Positions 27,766-38,997 of a stretch of DNA of 64,000 nucleotides are shown here, in pieces (the stretch's first letter is position 1; every line of letters begins with the position of its first letter). Both the position numbers and the translations under genes were made by a program. The stretch spans positions 8,351,501 to 8,415,500 of the forward strand of contig CM007989.1 in NCBI GenBank assembly GCA_002189035.1. Reading direction: 5' to 3'. The notes beneath the pieces are model-generated. The model was not told the origin of the DNA. It saw only the letters and a program-made list of their open reading frames with translations, and did no database searches. Source of the stretch: Utricularia gibba (Eukaryota; Streptophyta; Magnoliopsida; Lamiales; Lentibulariaceae).

Positions 27766-28865
27766 GGAACATGGATTCCCCCCATCTCTTGTTCAATATG
27801 GCCATCCATATGCAGACGATATGGTTGCTGAACTTTTATGGTCTTGAGTAATGCAAGCAGAAAAAGAAAACCTTCCATTCTCTGCTGTTCATGGTTTCCC
27901 TCTTTCTGCGAGGGCAGTGATACTGAAAATGTGAAACCGACATTCGAGAGAAGTCAGCAATACCTGGTATACCGAGCTGAAAGGTACTAAGCACATTCAT
28001 TTTCAGTCAGTCCTCATTTGTTATCTTCTTCATTTCTTTTGTATTCACCAGGTATAGAGACCAGTTACCCAACTTTCAAACTGACGTTTTTCGGCAAATC
28101 AACGTGGATGAGACCCACATCCATCATACCTCCATTCTTTTTGAGAAATGTATGCTATGATTCTCCAATATGTAAAGGTTTAATTATCCCATAAATTTTA
28201 ACCCTGGATGTCTGTCTTATCAGGTGCTCAATTGGGCAGTAGAGTCAAAGGAACCCCCAGTGTCTGAACTGCACACTTGAAGGCCTTCAATAATCACTCA
28301 AGGGATGAGGTTGTACAACATATTGTAATTGGAATCCTGCTGCATTTTTTGGAGAAATTTCAGGAGTTACCGACTCTCCTTTGAATATGCAGAATGCAAG
28401 TTCTGCCTTTGCGTAATCAGGAGTTAGCTCATGGCTCATGCCCAAACTCTATTAACTTTCAACCAAATGTGAAACCGGAATGTGCAAAACTTATTGCAGA
28501 GAAGTAGAATCCCATTGCCGGTTACAAAAAAGCACAAGATCTAACCACTTGGTGTAACAGACACACGTACTTCGGGAGATTCAGCCTGTGCAACACACAT
28601 CCTGCCATTACCGACCCTTATTTTTGGTTGGTTCAGATGTACGCCAAAAAAGAAACATGGGGAATCAGAACAATCCCCCAAACACTCACCCAGCAACACA
28701 GCAACCTCAAATGCATTTAGATATGCTCATTAACATTTCCCTTATCAACCACACAATCAATGATTTACAGAAGCAAACTCAATAGTAACACATAATGCGA
28801 CTGATACGATAGGAGCTGATGAAGGTGAACAAATTGCAGATAAAGGCAGCATCCATGAGCTGCAG
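27766..28865. other. Convergent 3' flanks, no gene seen
   Basis: This stretch of about 1.1 kb lies between the PPR gene and the minus-strand DUF1218 gene. It holds both 3' untranslated regions. No coding frame longer than about 65 codons and no repeat stands out. Confidence 0.5.
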
Positions 28866-29818
28866 CTACTCAATGACAGCAGCAACTTTGCCATCTGTTT
28901 CTTCTTTCAGGTAATCTTCACGGGCATTATCGACCAGCATCAAGGCAACCAACCAGAAAAGGCAAGAATCAAGCGACAGAAATGCTCCTCCTCCGAGAAC
29001 ACCGGTTTTCGCTGTGGGGCATGCGGTCTCCAGGTTGTGATGAATGTTTCGAGCCTGGTGGATTTGCTCTGTCACTGTAGGCCATAGCAGCATGGCTGCT
29101 GCCAAACCCGTTGTTGCCCTTTTACAAACAAACCAGACATCAAGAACAGCAACAAGAAAACAGGCAGGCAATTGTGTAGTAAGGGGGTACAGAAACCATG
29201 AACAGAGACATGAAATATGATGAGGAATATGTATGAACTTACAGGGCTATGTTTAGAAAGACAAGAAAACCCTTGTTCCTGAATAGAATTGCCCTGGGAA
29301 CAGCCTTCCCTTTGTAGGGGTAGAATACAGCAAAGTAGCCAGCCACGGTTGTGATAACAAGGAATGCAGTTGACAGGTATCCCAATACAACAGTGGGATC
29401 AGATGGATATTTGCATATCACTACATCCTTCCCAGGGATCTTAATACCGGCCGCAGGCTGAAAAAGCAAACAAACTGGATGCATAGGCTTTTGAAATGTA
29501 CTAAGAGCCTCATAACAACAGTCTTGGATAAAAAAAAAGTATGCAGTTGCAGTAACATCCATCCATTCACAAAAATAAATAAATCCAAGAAAAGGTTAAC
29601 ACCGAAATTAATGGTGCCACTAGGAGAGTATCCGATGCCAGTTTCACTATCAAGATCGAATCTTGAACATCAGCAGTACAGCAACAACCGTAAGCGAATT
29701 CCCTAAAGAATGAGGGAAAAGAGGAGACCTTTTTGTTTTCAGCGATGATGCCGAGGATAAAGGATATTATTCCAAGGGTTCCCACAATCGTAGCCATCTG
29801 CTTGATTGTAAAGGCCAT
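28866..29818 (-). CDS. DUF1218 four-span membrane protein
   Basis: Three exons on the minus strand, 29818-29729, 29457-29243 and 29118-28866, encode 185 aa. Four hydrophobic segments are visible: residues about 8-26 (TIVGTLGIISFILGIIAE), 55-75 (VLGYLSTAFLVITTVAGYFA), a stretch across the second intron (FLVFLNIALATTGLAAAML) and a last one near SLDSCLFWLVALMLVDN. The blocks GKDVVICKYPSDPTVVLGYL and HHNLETACPTAKTGVLGGGA, with their conserved cysteines, mark the plant DUF1218 family. Members include MWL1/2 (lignin modification) and VCC/DEAL proteins (vein and leaf symmetry). The exact paralog cannot be given. The likely location is ER or plasma membrane. No cytosolic catalytic domain is present. 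Confidence 0.9.
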
Positions 29819-30571
29819 CGCTCCCACACACGACTGCGAGAAATCCACGAGAGACCAGTAAAACTGCAATGAAACCCTGGAATCAGAATTAGAGAGTCAT
29901 CATCTCTTTGTGAACTACCAGAAAAAGAAGAATTCCACGTGAATGATGGAATCAGATTCCTCCTCCTCCTCTTCTCTGTCCAAAAGTTCAAACTGCTATG
30001 AAGGGTAGAGGCGTCAACGACGGGACGTGTAGATGAGAACTTACCCGCTGACTGCAGTCTCCCTTCCCAATCAATCAGACGAAGATTCTTGAGATTCCCC
30101 CCTATTTTAAGGTGGGCTGGAGATGCGTATCCTGGTAGATTGATTACTCGTTACTTGCAAAAATTCGCCTCTTCCATGGACCGGGTCGGGTCGGAAAATG
30201 CGGTTCCCGGTCGGAAGAGGAATACTGGGAACTGGAAAGCTCTCGTCGTCAAACAGCACATTTCCTAATTCCCAAAGTAAAGTAAACGTAGCTTGTTCTT
30301 GGCATTTCGCACACACTGCTTTGTAGTTTGTCCTAACATTATTCACTTTTACATGGCATTTCATATGCATTCGTTTACAAGATCCTGCCTTTGTGCTTAG
30401 AAGATCACACTGACAATAAGAGCATAGTCGCTTCTCCCAATGTTTCCAAAGCCAAAGAGTAGCTTTGTTTCAAACGACTAACAAACACACCGGGAAATGC
30501 AGTACATAGCAGTAGTAAAAGTTTTTAAGACGAGAGTCGAACTGGTGGAAGTCCCAGAATGGTTCACGCAT
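29819..30571. other. DUF1218 promoter and PIA-like 3' flank
   Basis: No gene is seen. A possible leader exon and intron of the minus-strand DUF1218 gene may lie around 29819-30080. Confidence 0.4.
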
Positions 30572-31323
30572 TTAGTCATCTGAGCCACAGGATGTCTCAC
30601 CAGAGGATGAACTCCCCTTCCTCATTTCTTCATAAGCCCACTCAAGGCCAGGGCAGTAGTGGAGGGGTGGATTGAACCTGGTGTCATTGATGTCGCCTGG
30701 CAGAAACGCTCCGTTTTCGATAAGGAATCTGATTGCTTTCCGTTTCCTCTCTTTAGCAGCATTATGAAGAGGAGTCCCTGCAAACCAAAGAGAGCAAATA
30801 AGAAAACAGTCCTGATGAACGAAAGAATGTAGTATTGCCTACATCCACAGGCGCCCTTTGTGCGTGCATCAATATCTGCTCCGCGCTCAAGCAGTTCATC
30901 CATGACTTTGATGTGGCCTCCCTTAGCAGCAAGATGGAGAGGGGTCACACCATGCGATTTTGGTCCCCAGGCAGCTACGTTGACATCCATTCCTTCATCA
31001 AGGAGTCGTTTTACCTGACAGGTCATCCAATACATCTCATGGCTTCTTCAAAAAAAATGGAGCTTTCTTTTTGTATGAATCTGGTTAATGTAGAACATGC
31101 CCAAATGCTATTGATTCTTGATGAACAGATACGAAGCAACAGAGTAGCTAGAATGTAAGAATCCACATAGAAGGCTAGGATAAATTGCTTCAGAGCATAC
31201 CTCTTTGAGATCACCCTTGCGAGCATACATGTGAAGCAATGTCCAGCCGCGATCATCCCTGTCCCATTTAGATCCACGAAATCTCGGTGATTTTCTTAAG
31301 GATTCCACCTCAACCTCCAGCAT
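30572..31323 (-). CDS. PIA: Phytochrome-interacting ankyrin-repeat protein-like (PIA)
   Basis: Three exons on the minus strand, 31323-31201, 31014-30843 and 30777-30572, encode 166 aa. After a short basic N-terminus come three ankyrin repeats: DRDDRGWTLLHMYARKGDLK, then THE GVTPLHLAAKGGHIKVMDEL block and, across the second intron, WTPLHNAAKERKRKAIRFL. The conserved tail is GAFLPGDINDTRFNPPLHYC, then PGLEWAYEEM and a Ser-rich end. This layout and tail match the plant PIA1/PIA2 family, small ankyrin proteins that bind phytochrome and NDPK2 and modulate light and anthocyanin responses. The intron between GACG and TPLH splits the Trp codon correctly. ATG 31323 is the first in frame; the extreme N-terminus varies within the family. 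Confidence 0.88.
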
Positions 31324-33063
31324 TGTGGGCGTAGGATACGAACGAGTTCCGTATACCAAAACTCAGAAACGAATTCTTAGATGCAGTGTCGCAATTAAGA
31401 ATATCAAAAACAGAGATACCCCTCCTCAGAAGTTGACAAGAAACAACACTTGAACAAGAAACTTAGAAGATCAAGTCCCCAATCACAGAAAGCAAGGTAA
31501 TTGTTACGACTAGGTTCGCAAGGCACCTGAAATTTGAGATCTGCTCACCAATAATCGAATTCTTTACATTATCTTTCCAAAAAGGATAAAGACACGAAAT
31601 TTAGCGAGAGGAATGATTGGCAAGATTGTAAGGGGCAAAGGGGTTCAAACCAGGGCCAAAAGCACGAAGATTGTTTATGAGTCTCACAAGGAACGACGAA
31701 GGAAACCGAAAACGAGAAGAAATTATCATGATTGACAACCTAAGCCTTCAAATAAGGGGAAATTCCGGAACTCGAAACGTAGAAGACCTGAACTCAATTA
31801 GGAGGTTGCATGGAGGGGGGGAGGAATCCTCAGAAACCCTAGAGAGAGAGAACGTCGGGAAAAAAATGTCTTGTGAGCAGGGAAAGCTCCCTTTTACCGG
31901 ATATAAAAAAAAAAGAAGAAAATGAAATCCGCACGAGCGGACGGTCGTGTTACGCACGTGCCGTTGTTTCCGGGCTTCCTCGTGTTCATCTTGCTCTTGA
32001 ACCCTTCTCCTCCGGCGAAAAAAGCTCACTGTGTGCGTATGCATGATGCTGGAGAGAGAGACGCGCCGAGGGGACCTCCAATTTTCTTGCAATGAGGCTT
32101 CTTTACCGCTGGACTCTCATTTTCTTTGTTCGTCTGTCTTATCGGTCTTTCTTGAGCTCAAATTTGTTTCAATCAAATCTACGCCCACTCTGGGTACGTA
32201 ATTTTAGGTTTTTTTTTGTCGAAAATTGGTAATTGTCAAAATCATGGGATTCTGGGATTCAAGCTTATTGTTTGACATACATGTGCGACTCTAGTGCTGC
32301 ATTTTGCTTGGGCTTGGGCAATTTCCAAGCTTCTCTACTATTCTTAGTTTGTGGGGTATCAAAAGCGAATTTTTTGGAATGATAATGTTCAAAGTGAGCA
32401 TGAGATTCGATCAATTTCCGATATTGCTGAGCAGGATGATGGTGTGAGTCTGCTGTTGCATTGGGTTCTTGAGAATTAAAAAATATATATACATCGCATT
32501 TACTAGCGTTTACCTGCAATTGAGAATGTTCATCTGATTTTACTCATGCTGATATGGAATCGTAGTCCTGTTGCTTGCAATCTCCGTAGGAATTTTTTTT
32601 TTTTTTTTGCACGTGGGAGTCCGTGTGCTAGCTTTCTTTCCATTTAGCGTATTGGGGAACATATAGTGGGTTGATTTCTGTCAGTTTTTATGTTGTTGAC
32701 CAAATTGCGGTGACTGTTGCCAGAGAATATTTTTTTACATCCTCGGCATAATTCCTCTCAGTATTATGTTTAGACTTGCTGTTGCTTGATTTGGAGGATA
32801 TGGAGATCTGTTGATTTCTGCATCTTATTATGCTTGGTCTAAGCCACAATGGGAAGCTTCAGCATTAATTTTCAGCAGTGGAGTGCGTTTCCTTTGTGCA
32901 TCCTACTGCTCTATAGGCTAGTCAGAGTCCTGATGCTATGCTAACTGAACCAAAGCGGACGTTCTGTGTGTAGTTTGGTTGGCATATATATGACATGAGA
33001 TTCGAAATTTGTGTTGAAATGATTATTTTTCAGGTCAAGCTTTTGTCAACTTTAGGACAACAA
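31324..33063. other. Long spacer upstream of PIA-like gene
   Basis: About 1.7 kb without a supportable gene. The part next to the PIA-like gene (31324-31900) probably holds its leader and promoter, including a GA-rich stretch near 31840. A T18 run lies near 32591-32608. Confidence 0.5.
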
Positions 33064-33713
33064 TGGCTCACTCTGATGGCGTTCTTCTTCTTCAGTGGAG
33101 GCCTGAGGATGCGACCCTTGTGGATGGAAAGAAGTGAAATGTGATTCGAAGACCATTGGGAAAGTATGCGTATCTAACTCCAGGTAGGGGATTTTATGCT
33201 ACAGAACCCATTTACGGGTGTTCTGATGCACAGAACTGAGAAAATATACAGAAAAGCTGAAGGAGAACGAGGATCGTGTGTTTTTTGTGAAGTTTCCTTT
33301 TACTTCAATCTATCTTAGTGACCTTCACTAAGAAAAAAGTCGAATTTTTTAGAGTACATGCGGAGTCGGAGAGCTACAGAGAAGAGTGATGTTTACAGTT
33401 TTGGTGTTTTGGTTCTTGAAACTGTAAGCAGGAAACGGCCAATTGACGCATCCTTCATCAAGAAGGGATTTTTTTATATTGTTGCATGGTTATGCCCTTC
33501 GTTTTCCCTGCCGTCTGGTTAGACAATTGGTGATTCGATTTTAACTTCTCATCTTGCAGCTTGAACACTCTGACTGCTGAAAACAGTCAGCGAGAAATCC
33601 TTGATCCACTCTGTGAAGGAGTTGAGACAGAGAGCCTTGACGCCCTATTATCGATAGCTATCCAGTGTGTTTTTAGTGCTCCACAAGATCGTCCCACAAT
33701 GAGCAGAGTGATG
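33064..33713 (+). pseudogene. Decayed FEI1/FEI2-like LRR receptor kinase fragment
   Basis: Two remnants of one LRR receptor-like kinase. The 5' piece (33064-33183) reads SDGVLLLQWRPEDAT in one frame and WKEVKCDSKTIGKV in another. These are the N-terminal LRR cap of FEI-type kinases split by a frameshift. The 3' piece (33352-33713) reads [20 protein letters not shown], then [14 protein letters not shown]. After an intron-like gap (acceptor near 33560) it continues ENSQREILDPLCEG, ESLDALLSIAIQCV and APQDRPTMSRVM, the C-lobe of the kinase. The leucine-rich repeats, transmembrane segment, ATP-binding lobe and catalytic loop are all missing. It cannot make a kinase and is a truncated pseudogene. 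Confidence 0.8.
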
Positions 33714-34279
33714 GCCTCATACCATCGTTTCTTGCCATAACGTGGCTCAAGTGAAGCAAGCCGCCATCTTTTCTGAAGCTCTTTTCTTCGTTCTTGCAGC
33801 AAGGAAAAGGTATAGGATTAATGGGAGTTGCGAATCCTCCGTTGACGGACCCGGGGTGCTTTCTTCCCTTTGTTGCTATATGTGCTTCAATGCATGGGAA
33901 CTCAATATTCTCAAGGCATTGGCACCCTCCCTTCTTGCTCTTTCACTCTCCCTTCATTGGGTAGCTTGCCCGTTTGGTAGCCTGCATGTAATTGTTCAAG
34001 GAATGGACATGTAAGCTTCGTCTACAAATGAAGATTCGGTGTTCATCTGTCAGATTTATGCATAGAAATTGATTTGTTGAAGTGTAATGAGAAACCACAG
34101 TGCAAAAATAAGGGAACTTGTCTGAACCAAGGCGCCATAGCAAGAAAACTGTACTCAAAAGAAGCAAAGACAAACAGCGTGTGTTTGTTTTGGTTCCCAT
34201 ATATATAAGTAGATGTTCCCGCATTTTTCCTAAACCCCAGCCTTTCCGATTTGCAGCCGCCGTCGCGAGTGTGGAGAAG
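33714..34279. other. Spacer and KAE1 promoter
   Basis: No gene is seen. The last 100 bases should be the KAE1 leader; a TATA-like TATATATAAG lies at 34200-34209. Confidence 0.45.
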
Positions 34280-35779
34280 ATGGGGGAGGAGAAAAGGCTA
34301 CTGGCGTTGGGATTCGAAGGTTCTGCCAACAAAATCGGCGTGGGGGTAGTTGCCCTGGACGGTACCATTCTTTCTAATCCACGCCACACGTACATCACTC
34401 CGCCGGGGCAGGGTTTCCTCCCCCGGGAAACCGCTCAGCACCACCTTCAGCACGTGCTTCCCCTCGTTAAATTGGCGTTGGAGGAGGCAAAGATTACGCC
34501 GGAAGACGTCGATTGTCTGTGCTACACCAAGGGGCCCGGCATGGGCGCCCCTCTTCAAGTAAGTTATCTATGAAGTTTTCATTTTTTGGGTCTTCGCACT
34601 TCAGTTTTTAGAAGGTCGGAGGTTTGCGATTCATGAGTGCTTTACGCTGCTCTGCTGAGGTCATAAGTGGTGACTTTCATCGTTCCTGACCTTTCATGGA
34701 ATTTCAGAAGACAACTAAGCTTGATTTTGGGTCTGCGCTTTGGATTTTAGATTAAAAGATTAGTATCCAGAGCAACATACCATTTGATCCCATGGATAAA
34801 CAGCGCAAGATTCGATCTTTGATCGCTAATGTGTGGTCTTCCCTCCCTCCCAGGTATCGGCCATAGTTGTTCGTGTCTTATCTCAACTTTGGAAGAAGCC
34901 CATCATTGGAGTCAATCACTGTGTGGCGCACATTGAGATGGGGAGAATCGTCACGGGGGCCGATGATCCCGTTGTGTTGTATGTCAGTGGAGGGAACACC
35001 CAGGTGATTGCTTACAGTGAGGGCCGGTACCGTATTTTCGGTGAAACCATAGACATTGCAGTGGGGAATTGCCTGGACAGATTTGCAAGAGTTCTCATGT
35101 TGTCTAATGATCCCAGTCCTGGCTACAACATCGAGCAGGTAATGATATCACTGCCCTTCATTTTGTTTCTGGCAAACAAGTTACCTGAATTTACCACCAT
35201 TTGAGGTTGTCATTTGTTTCGTTTAGCTCGCGAAGAAAGGCGAAAAGTTCATCGATCTTCCGTATGCTGTCAAAGGAATGGATGTGTCCTTTAGCGGTAT
35301 TCTGAGCTACATTGAAGCCACAGCGCAAGAGAAGCTTGAAAACAATGAATGCACCCCTGCAGATCTGTGTTACTCACTACAGGTGGGGTTCTGCATCTTC
35401 TTTCACCTCGACCTTTTTACATCCCTTGGTTAACTGAGACGAGTATCCGCAGGAGACGTTGTTTGCTATGCTGGTTGAAATCACTGAAAGGGCAATGGCG
35501 CACTGTGACAAGAAGGATGTGCTGATTGTTGGCGGCGTGGGATGCAATGAGCGATTGCAGGCGATGATGCGGATCATGTGCGGCGAGCGCGGTGGCAACC
35601 TATACGCCACTGATGACCGGTACTGCGTCGACAATGGCGCCATGATTGCTTACACAGGGCTACTGGAATACGCTCATGGGTCATCCACCCCATTTGAGGA
35701 ATCTACATTCACTCAACGGTTCAGAACTGATGAAGTGTTGGCAGTATGGAAGGGAAAGGAGGGGAGCTCTGAGAGGTGA
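34280..35779 (+). CDS. KAE1: KAE1/OSGEP: tRNA N6-adenosine threonylcarbamoyltransferase
   Basis: Four exons, 34280-34558, 34854-35138, 35227-35382 and 35453-35779, encode 348 aa, the usual length of the eukaryotic cytosolic enzyme. It starts with the actin-like ATPase fold ([15 protein letters not shown]). The iron/zinc-binding HxxxH is in [10 protein letters not shown], nucleotide-contact residues in [10 protein letters not shown] and [10 protein letters not shown], and the C-terminal metal ligand region in [19 protein letters not shown]. As the catalytic subunit of the KEOPS complex it transfers threonylcarbamoyl to A37 of ANN-decoding tRNAs. No transit peptide is evident, which separates it from the organellar Qri7/GCP1 type. 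All four splice junctions fall on codon borders. No anomaly is seen. Confidence 0.96.
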
Positions 35780-35976
35780 AGAAGTCCAGACTGCACTCTG
35801 CCATCGAACTTCATCATGTGTGTGTTACAGCATTCGCTCGTCTTCCAAGTTTATCTTTAAATTGGGTGTATGGGCTTCAAATTTAGAATTGACGTGGCTT
35901 TCAGTATCGCCATTCTTCGAACTCAAAGTTACGATTTTTGACGGAGGCAGCGGCCCACGTTTGGCAAGCCCAGTTG

Positions 35977-36848
35977 TGATGGCTGAAGTAAATGGTATAG
36001 TGGGCCGGGTCATCTACTCCCTAGGTCTATATAACCGGGCCAATTTCTCCTCCCCCGTCGTGCTGCCATCGGAGATCCGCGGACTTGCTGCAGTGCCGGC
36101 TTCTATTCTCTGTAATTTCTTTTCTCCACACTTTATGATGCTCTATGCGTTTTATGTAGTTGTTACCTGGGTTCTTTTCGAGAACTCGTATGGCTGGATT
36201 TTAGATCGTGGTTACGATGGGAAAATTTACAGGACTTTGTCTTCTCTTAAAGAAAAAAAACAACTTAAAACAGTCCTTATGACTGAAGAGTGCTGCAAGT
36301 TTGATTCTTTTTTTTTTTTTTTTGCTCTTTTGTTGTTTCAGAACGAATGTTGCGGAGGAGTTAAACACTGTGTTCCACGTTTGGTCTCCGATATTGTGGA
36401 ACTCTTCATATTTATTATCTTGTTAAGAGTTGTTTTTCCATCCCTTTTTTTAATGTTCGTATTTATTCGCTTGTATGTTTTTCTTAGACGAACAAAGCTA
36501 CTATTCTACTTACTTAGTGGGGGCTGATTTTTTCGTTGTTTATTCGTCTTTAGGGAATCGTACCTTTTTTTTCTGTTGGTGCATTTAAATACCGCGTTTC
36601 GGAAGCACAGAGAAGAGGAGGTCCAGAAAAAGGTACTGCTTTGCCTTGGCTTTACGATTATGGTATGTTCTGTTGAATTCACTGGCAAATGGAGCAGTTT
36701 TAGTATCTTCACTGCTGATATATGCAGCGGGCAGAGGATTAAAGTGCACGATTATTCCAATAGTTTTTAGAATCCTTTCAAGCTGAAAATACATCAGGAT
36801 CAAAAGCTTTTGTGATCCTTCCGAAGGTTGGTCTGTGTCTCTCATATG
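35977..36848 (+). pseudogene. Broken duplicate of SR140 promoter, leader and first two exons
   Basis: This segment closely follows 6737-7680 in order. Shared blocks include the promoter motif GTGGGCCGGG, CATCTACTCCCTAGGTC, GAGATCCGCGGACTTGCTGC, the ACTGAAGAGTGCTGCAAG block, exon 1 (CGGAAGCACAGAGAAGAGGAGG), intron 1 and exon 2 (CGGGCAGAGGATTAAAG). The copy has lost the region around the SR140 ATG. Exon 2 carries an in-frame TAA and TAG soon after its start. Homology stops just after the exon 2 donor, about 145 bases before the RPC6 start codon. It is therefore a dead coding fragment with a possibly live promoter. Confidence 0.88.
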
Positions 36849-36994
36849 GCCTTGAATGTTTATCGGGAGGTGTGATTCCCTGTGGGAGATGAGGTGGAAA
36901 CTAGCGAACAACGTTGTTCATTTACAATTTTTTTGTTGAATTTCTCGGCTTGTGATTCTTCAACTGCTCACCCATTTTATTTTTTATTTTAGGG

Positions 36995-37675
36995 ATGAGA
37001 CGCGCTGCCGCCGCAGTAAACTTGGCTCCCGCCGATAGGAAGGTGCTCGAAACGATCATAAAAAGGGCCTCTTCCGGCATCACCAAAGATGATATCAGAC
37101 AAGAAGCCGATTTACCCATGCTTTCAATCACCAAGGCTCTTAGAACCTTGACAACCCGTAAGTTGATCAAGAAGATTTCAGCCAACAGCGTGAGCAGGGG
37201 CAATGAAATATACATGGGGGTGGATTTTGAGCCTCCGCCGGAAGTTGAGGGAGGAGGAGGATTGTTTAGTGACGGGAAGCTCGATCTCGAGACTGTGAAG
37301 GAGTTAAGGGAGGTTTGCGTGAAGATTGTAAGAAAACAGAAGGTCTCCACAGCTGATTCAGTGCACGAGTTTATAGCTAAAAGTTCATTTAAAGTGTCTG
37401 TGGAGCAAATTGCGGATGTGCTGATGTCCCTGTTCATTGATAAAACTCTAATGGAGTTTAAGAGTACCGGGTTGGGTGAGTGTAGCGAGATCCCGGCAGG
37501 GACGACGTGCTACAGACTGGGGCCCCCGTCGGCAGCTACCGGAGGCGTTAGGCTGGGTGGGTATGCTTCGATCCCCTGCGGTGCTTGCCCAAGGATCAGC
37601 CTGTGTTCACCGCAGGGCCGGATCTCCCCAAGTACGTGTGTCTATTACACCAAGTGGTTGGATCTTAAGTTTTGA
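36995..37675 (+). CDS. RPC6: RNA polymerase III subunit RPC6 (RPC34/POLR3F-like)
   Basis: This intronless gene encodes 226 aa. Two winged-helix segments are visible: residues about 10-75 (DRKVLETIIKRASSGITKDD, ALRTLTTRKLIKKISA) and about 100-150. A family linker block (STGLGECSEIPAG) leads to the C-terminal cysteine region IPCGACPRISLC with a further TCVYYTKWLD. In the human and yeast subunits these cysteines hold a 4Fe-4S cluster. The protein is part of the RPC3-RPC6-RPC7 subcomplex that helps pol III open promoters and contact TFIIIB. An acceptor-like ATTTTTTATTTTAG precedes the ATG by two bases, so an upstream leader exon is likely. The degenerate SR140 promoter copy ends directly before it. 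Confidence 0.9.
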   Translation: MRRAAAAVNLAPADRKVLETIIKRASSGITKDDIRQEADLPMLSITKALRTLTTRKLIKKISANSVSRGNEIYMGVDFEPPPEVEGGGGLFSDGKLDLETVKELREVCVKIVRKQKVSTADSVHEFIAKSSFKVSVEQIADVLMSLFIDKTLMEFKSTGLGECSEIPAGTTCYRLGPPSAATGGVRLGGYASIPCGACPRISLCSPQGRISPSTCVYYTKWLDLKF

Positions 37676-38997
37676 ATGTACATTGAGTGAGATTGCTTTT
37701 TTGAAATACGTTTTGCACATTCTGGTTCCCCACTTGGTTGAAACTTGATGGAGTTTGAGTACGAGCCATGAAGTAACCTGCTGATTACGCAAAGCCAGAA
37801 CATGCATTTTGCATATTCAAAGGAGAGTCGATAACAGCAAGAATGCTTCTTGCAACCCTGGAACTGCCATTATTTTGGTTGGTTGGTTCACATGCATGTA
37901 TGTGAGCAATTCCCCAAATCTACACCCTCAAAACATCAGCTTCAAATCCAGGTTGATTGCGGTTGAAGAGGTGAAGAGAGGCACAATATCTATCCAACTA
38001 CTACTGCTACACGCTAGATCAATAGGTGATACCAGAGATCCCCCCTCGTCATGGTAATTCGCTTGCGGCTCGGGGGAAGGCGAAGGGAAACCCGATTCCG
38101 ATCGACCAGAAAAGCAACAATTAGTGCGGTTCCGGTGATCCCCCCCTGCGGCCTGCTTCTGCGCTTATTCTTTGGGCTTATCCTCTGCGGTTATTCTTCT
38201 TTCAGGTAGCATCCGGATCGGGCCTCAGGCCCAGTAACTCTGAATAAGTATGGCCCAATATTGTACGAGGTAGCAGCCTAGCCCATGTCATGGTGTACTG
38301 GAGGCAAGGCAAGGCTAGAAAGAAAGTATGGTGCAGTACAGATTGCAATTTGCAGGCACAGAGAATATTGTACGATGCAGCAGCCCAGGCCATGTCATGG
38401 TGTACTTGGATGCGAGGCAGGAAAGTGTGGTGCAGTACAGATTAGCATCACAGACAGGATGGATGTGAGCGAAGGCGAAGCAAGCGAGCATGTAATGTAG
38501 TAGTAGTAGTAGTCGTAGTACGTACCAGAGGTGTACTACCTACCCCAGCTGCTGTACTGCACCCGCCTGGTTCAGTTCATCACCTCACCTCCTCCATATA
38601 AGTAACTGAATCTTGGGGCCGAGGTGGGCGTTGTGACTCCGAGGCGAGGTATCTGAGGGGGTGAGCATGGGAACATATAAGAAGAACCCAGCCAGCTCTT
38701 CTTCTTGCATGTTCTCAGGTCGCCCCTGCCAGCTCCCTCCTCTTCCACCCACCCACTACATTCAAGCACTGCCAATCACCTCTTCTTTTTTGCTGTTGCC
38801 CATTTTTTCGGAAGTGGGTGCAATGTGTGATTACCTTGAAATGTGTACTCCCATGGTAATTATCAACTAGTAATAAAAAATATCATGAGAGGGGAGGGGG
38901 TGTAATTTTACATTTTTATTGAGTGTGTTTGTGTAATTTATCAAAATATGCAGGGGACGCTTTCAAAAAGCAACGCTTTGATATTTCGTGGGTGATC
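37676..38997. other. Convergent spacer with duplicated block and microsatellite
   Basis: About 1.3 kb between RPC6 (+) and the NHL gene (-) has no supportable gene. It contains the imperfect tandem duplication 38257-38443 and a TAG-rich microsatellite near 38497-38520. Confidence 0.5.
38257..38443. repeat. Imperfect ~90-bp tandem duplication
   Basis: Copies lie at 38257-38344 and 38364-38443. Both begin AATATTGTACGA, share CCATGTCATGGTGTACT in the middle and end GGTGCAGTACAGATT. The second copy is about eight bases shorter. It contains no open frame of note. Confidence 0.85.

Noticed and set aside
35646..36527. A 293-codon plus-strand frame running from the KAE1 last exon into the SR140 copy
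   Set aside because: It is the wrong frame of KAE1 followed by AT-rich promoter sequence; nothing in it resembles a protein family.
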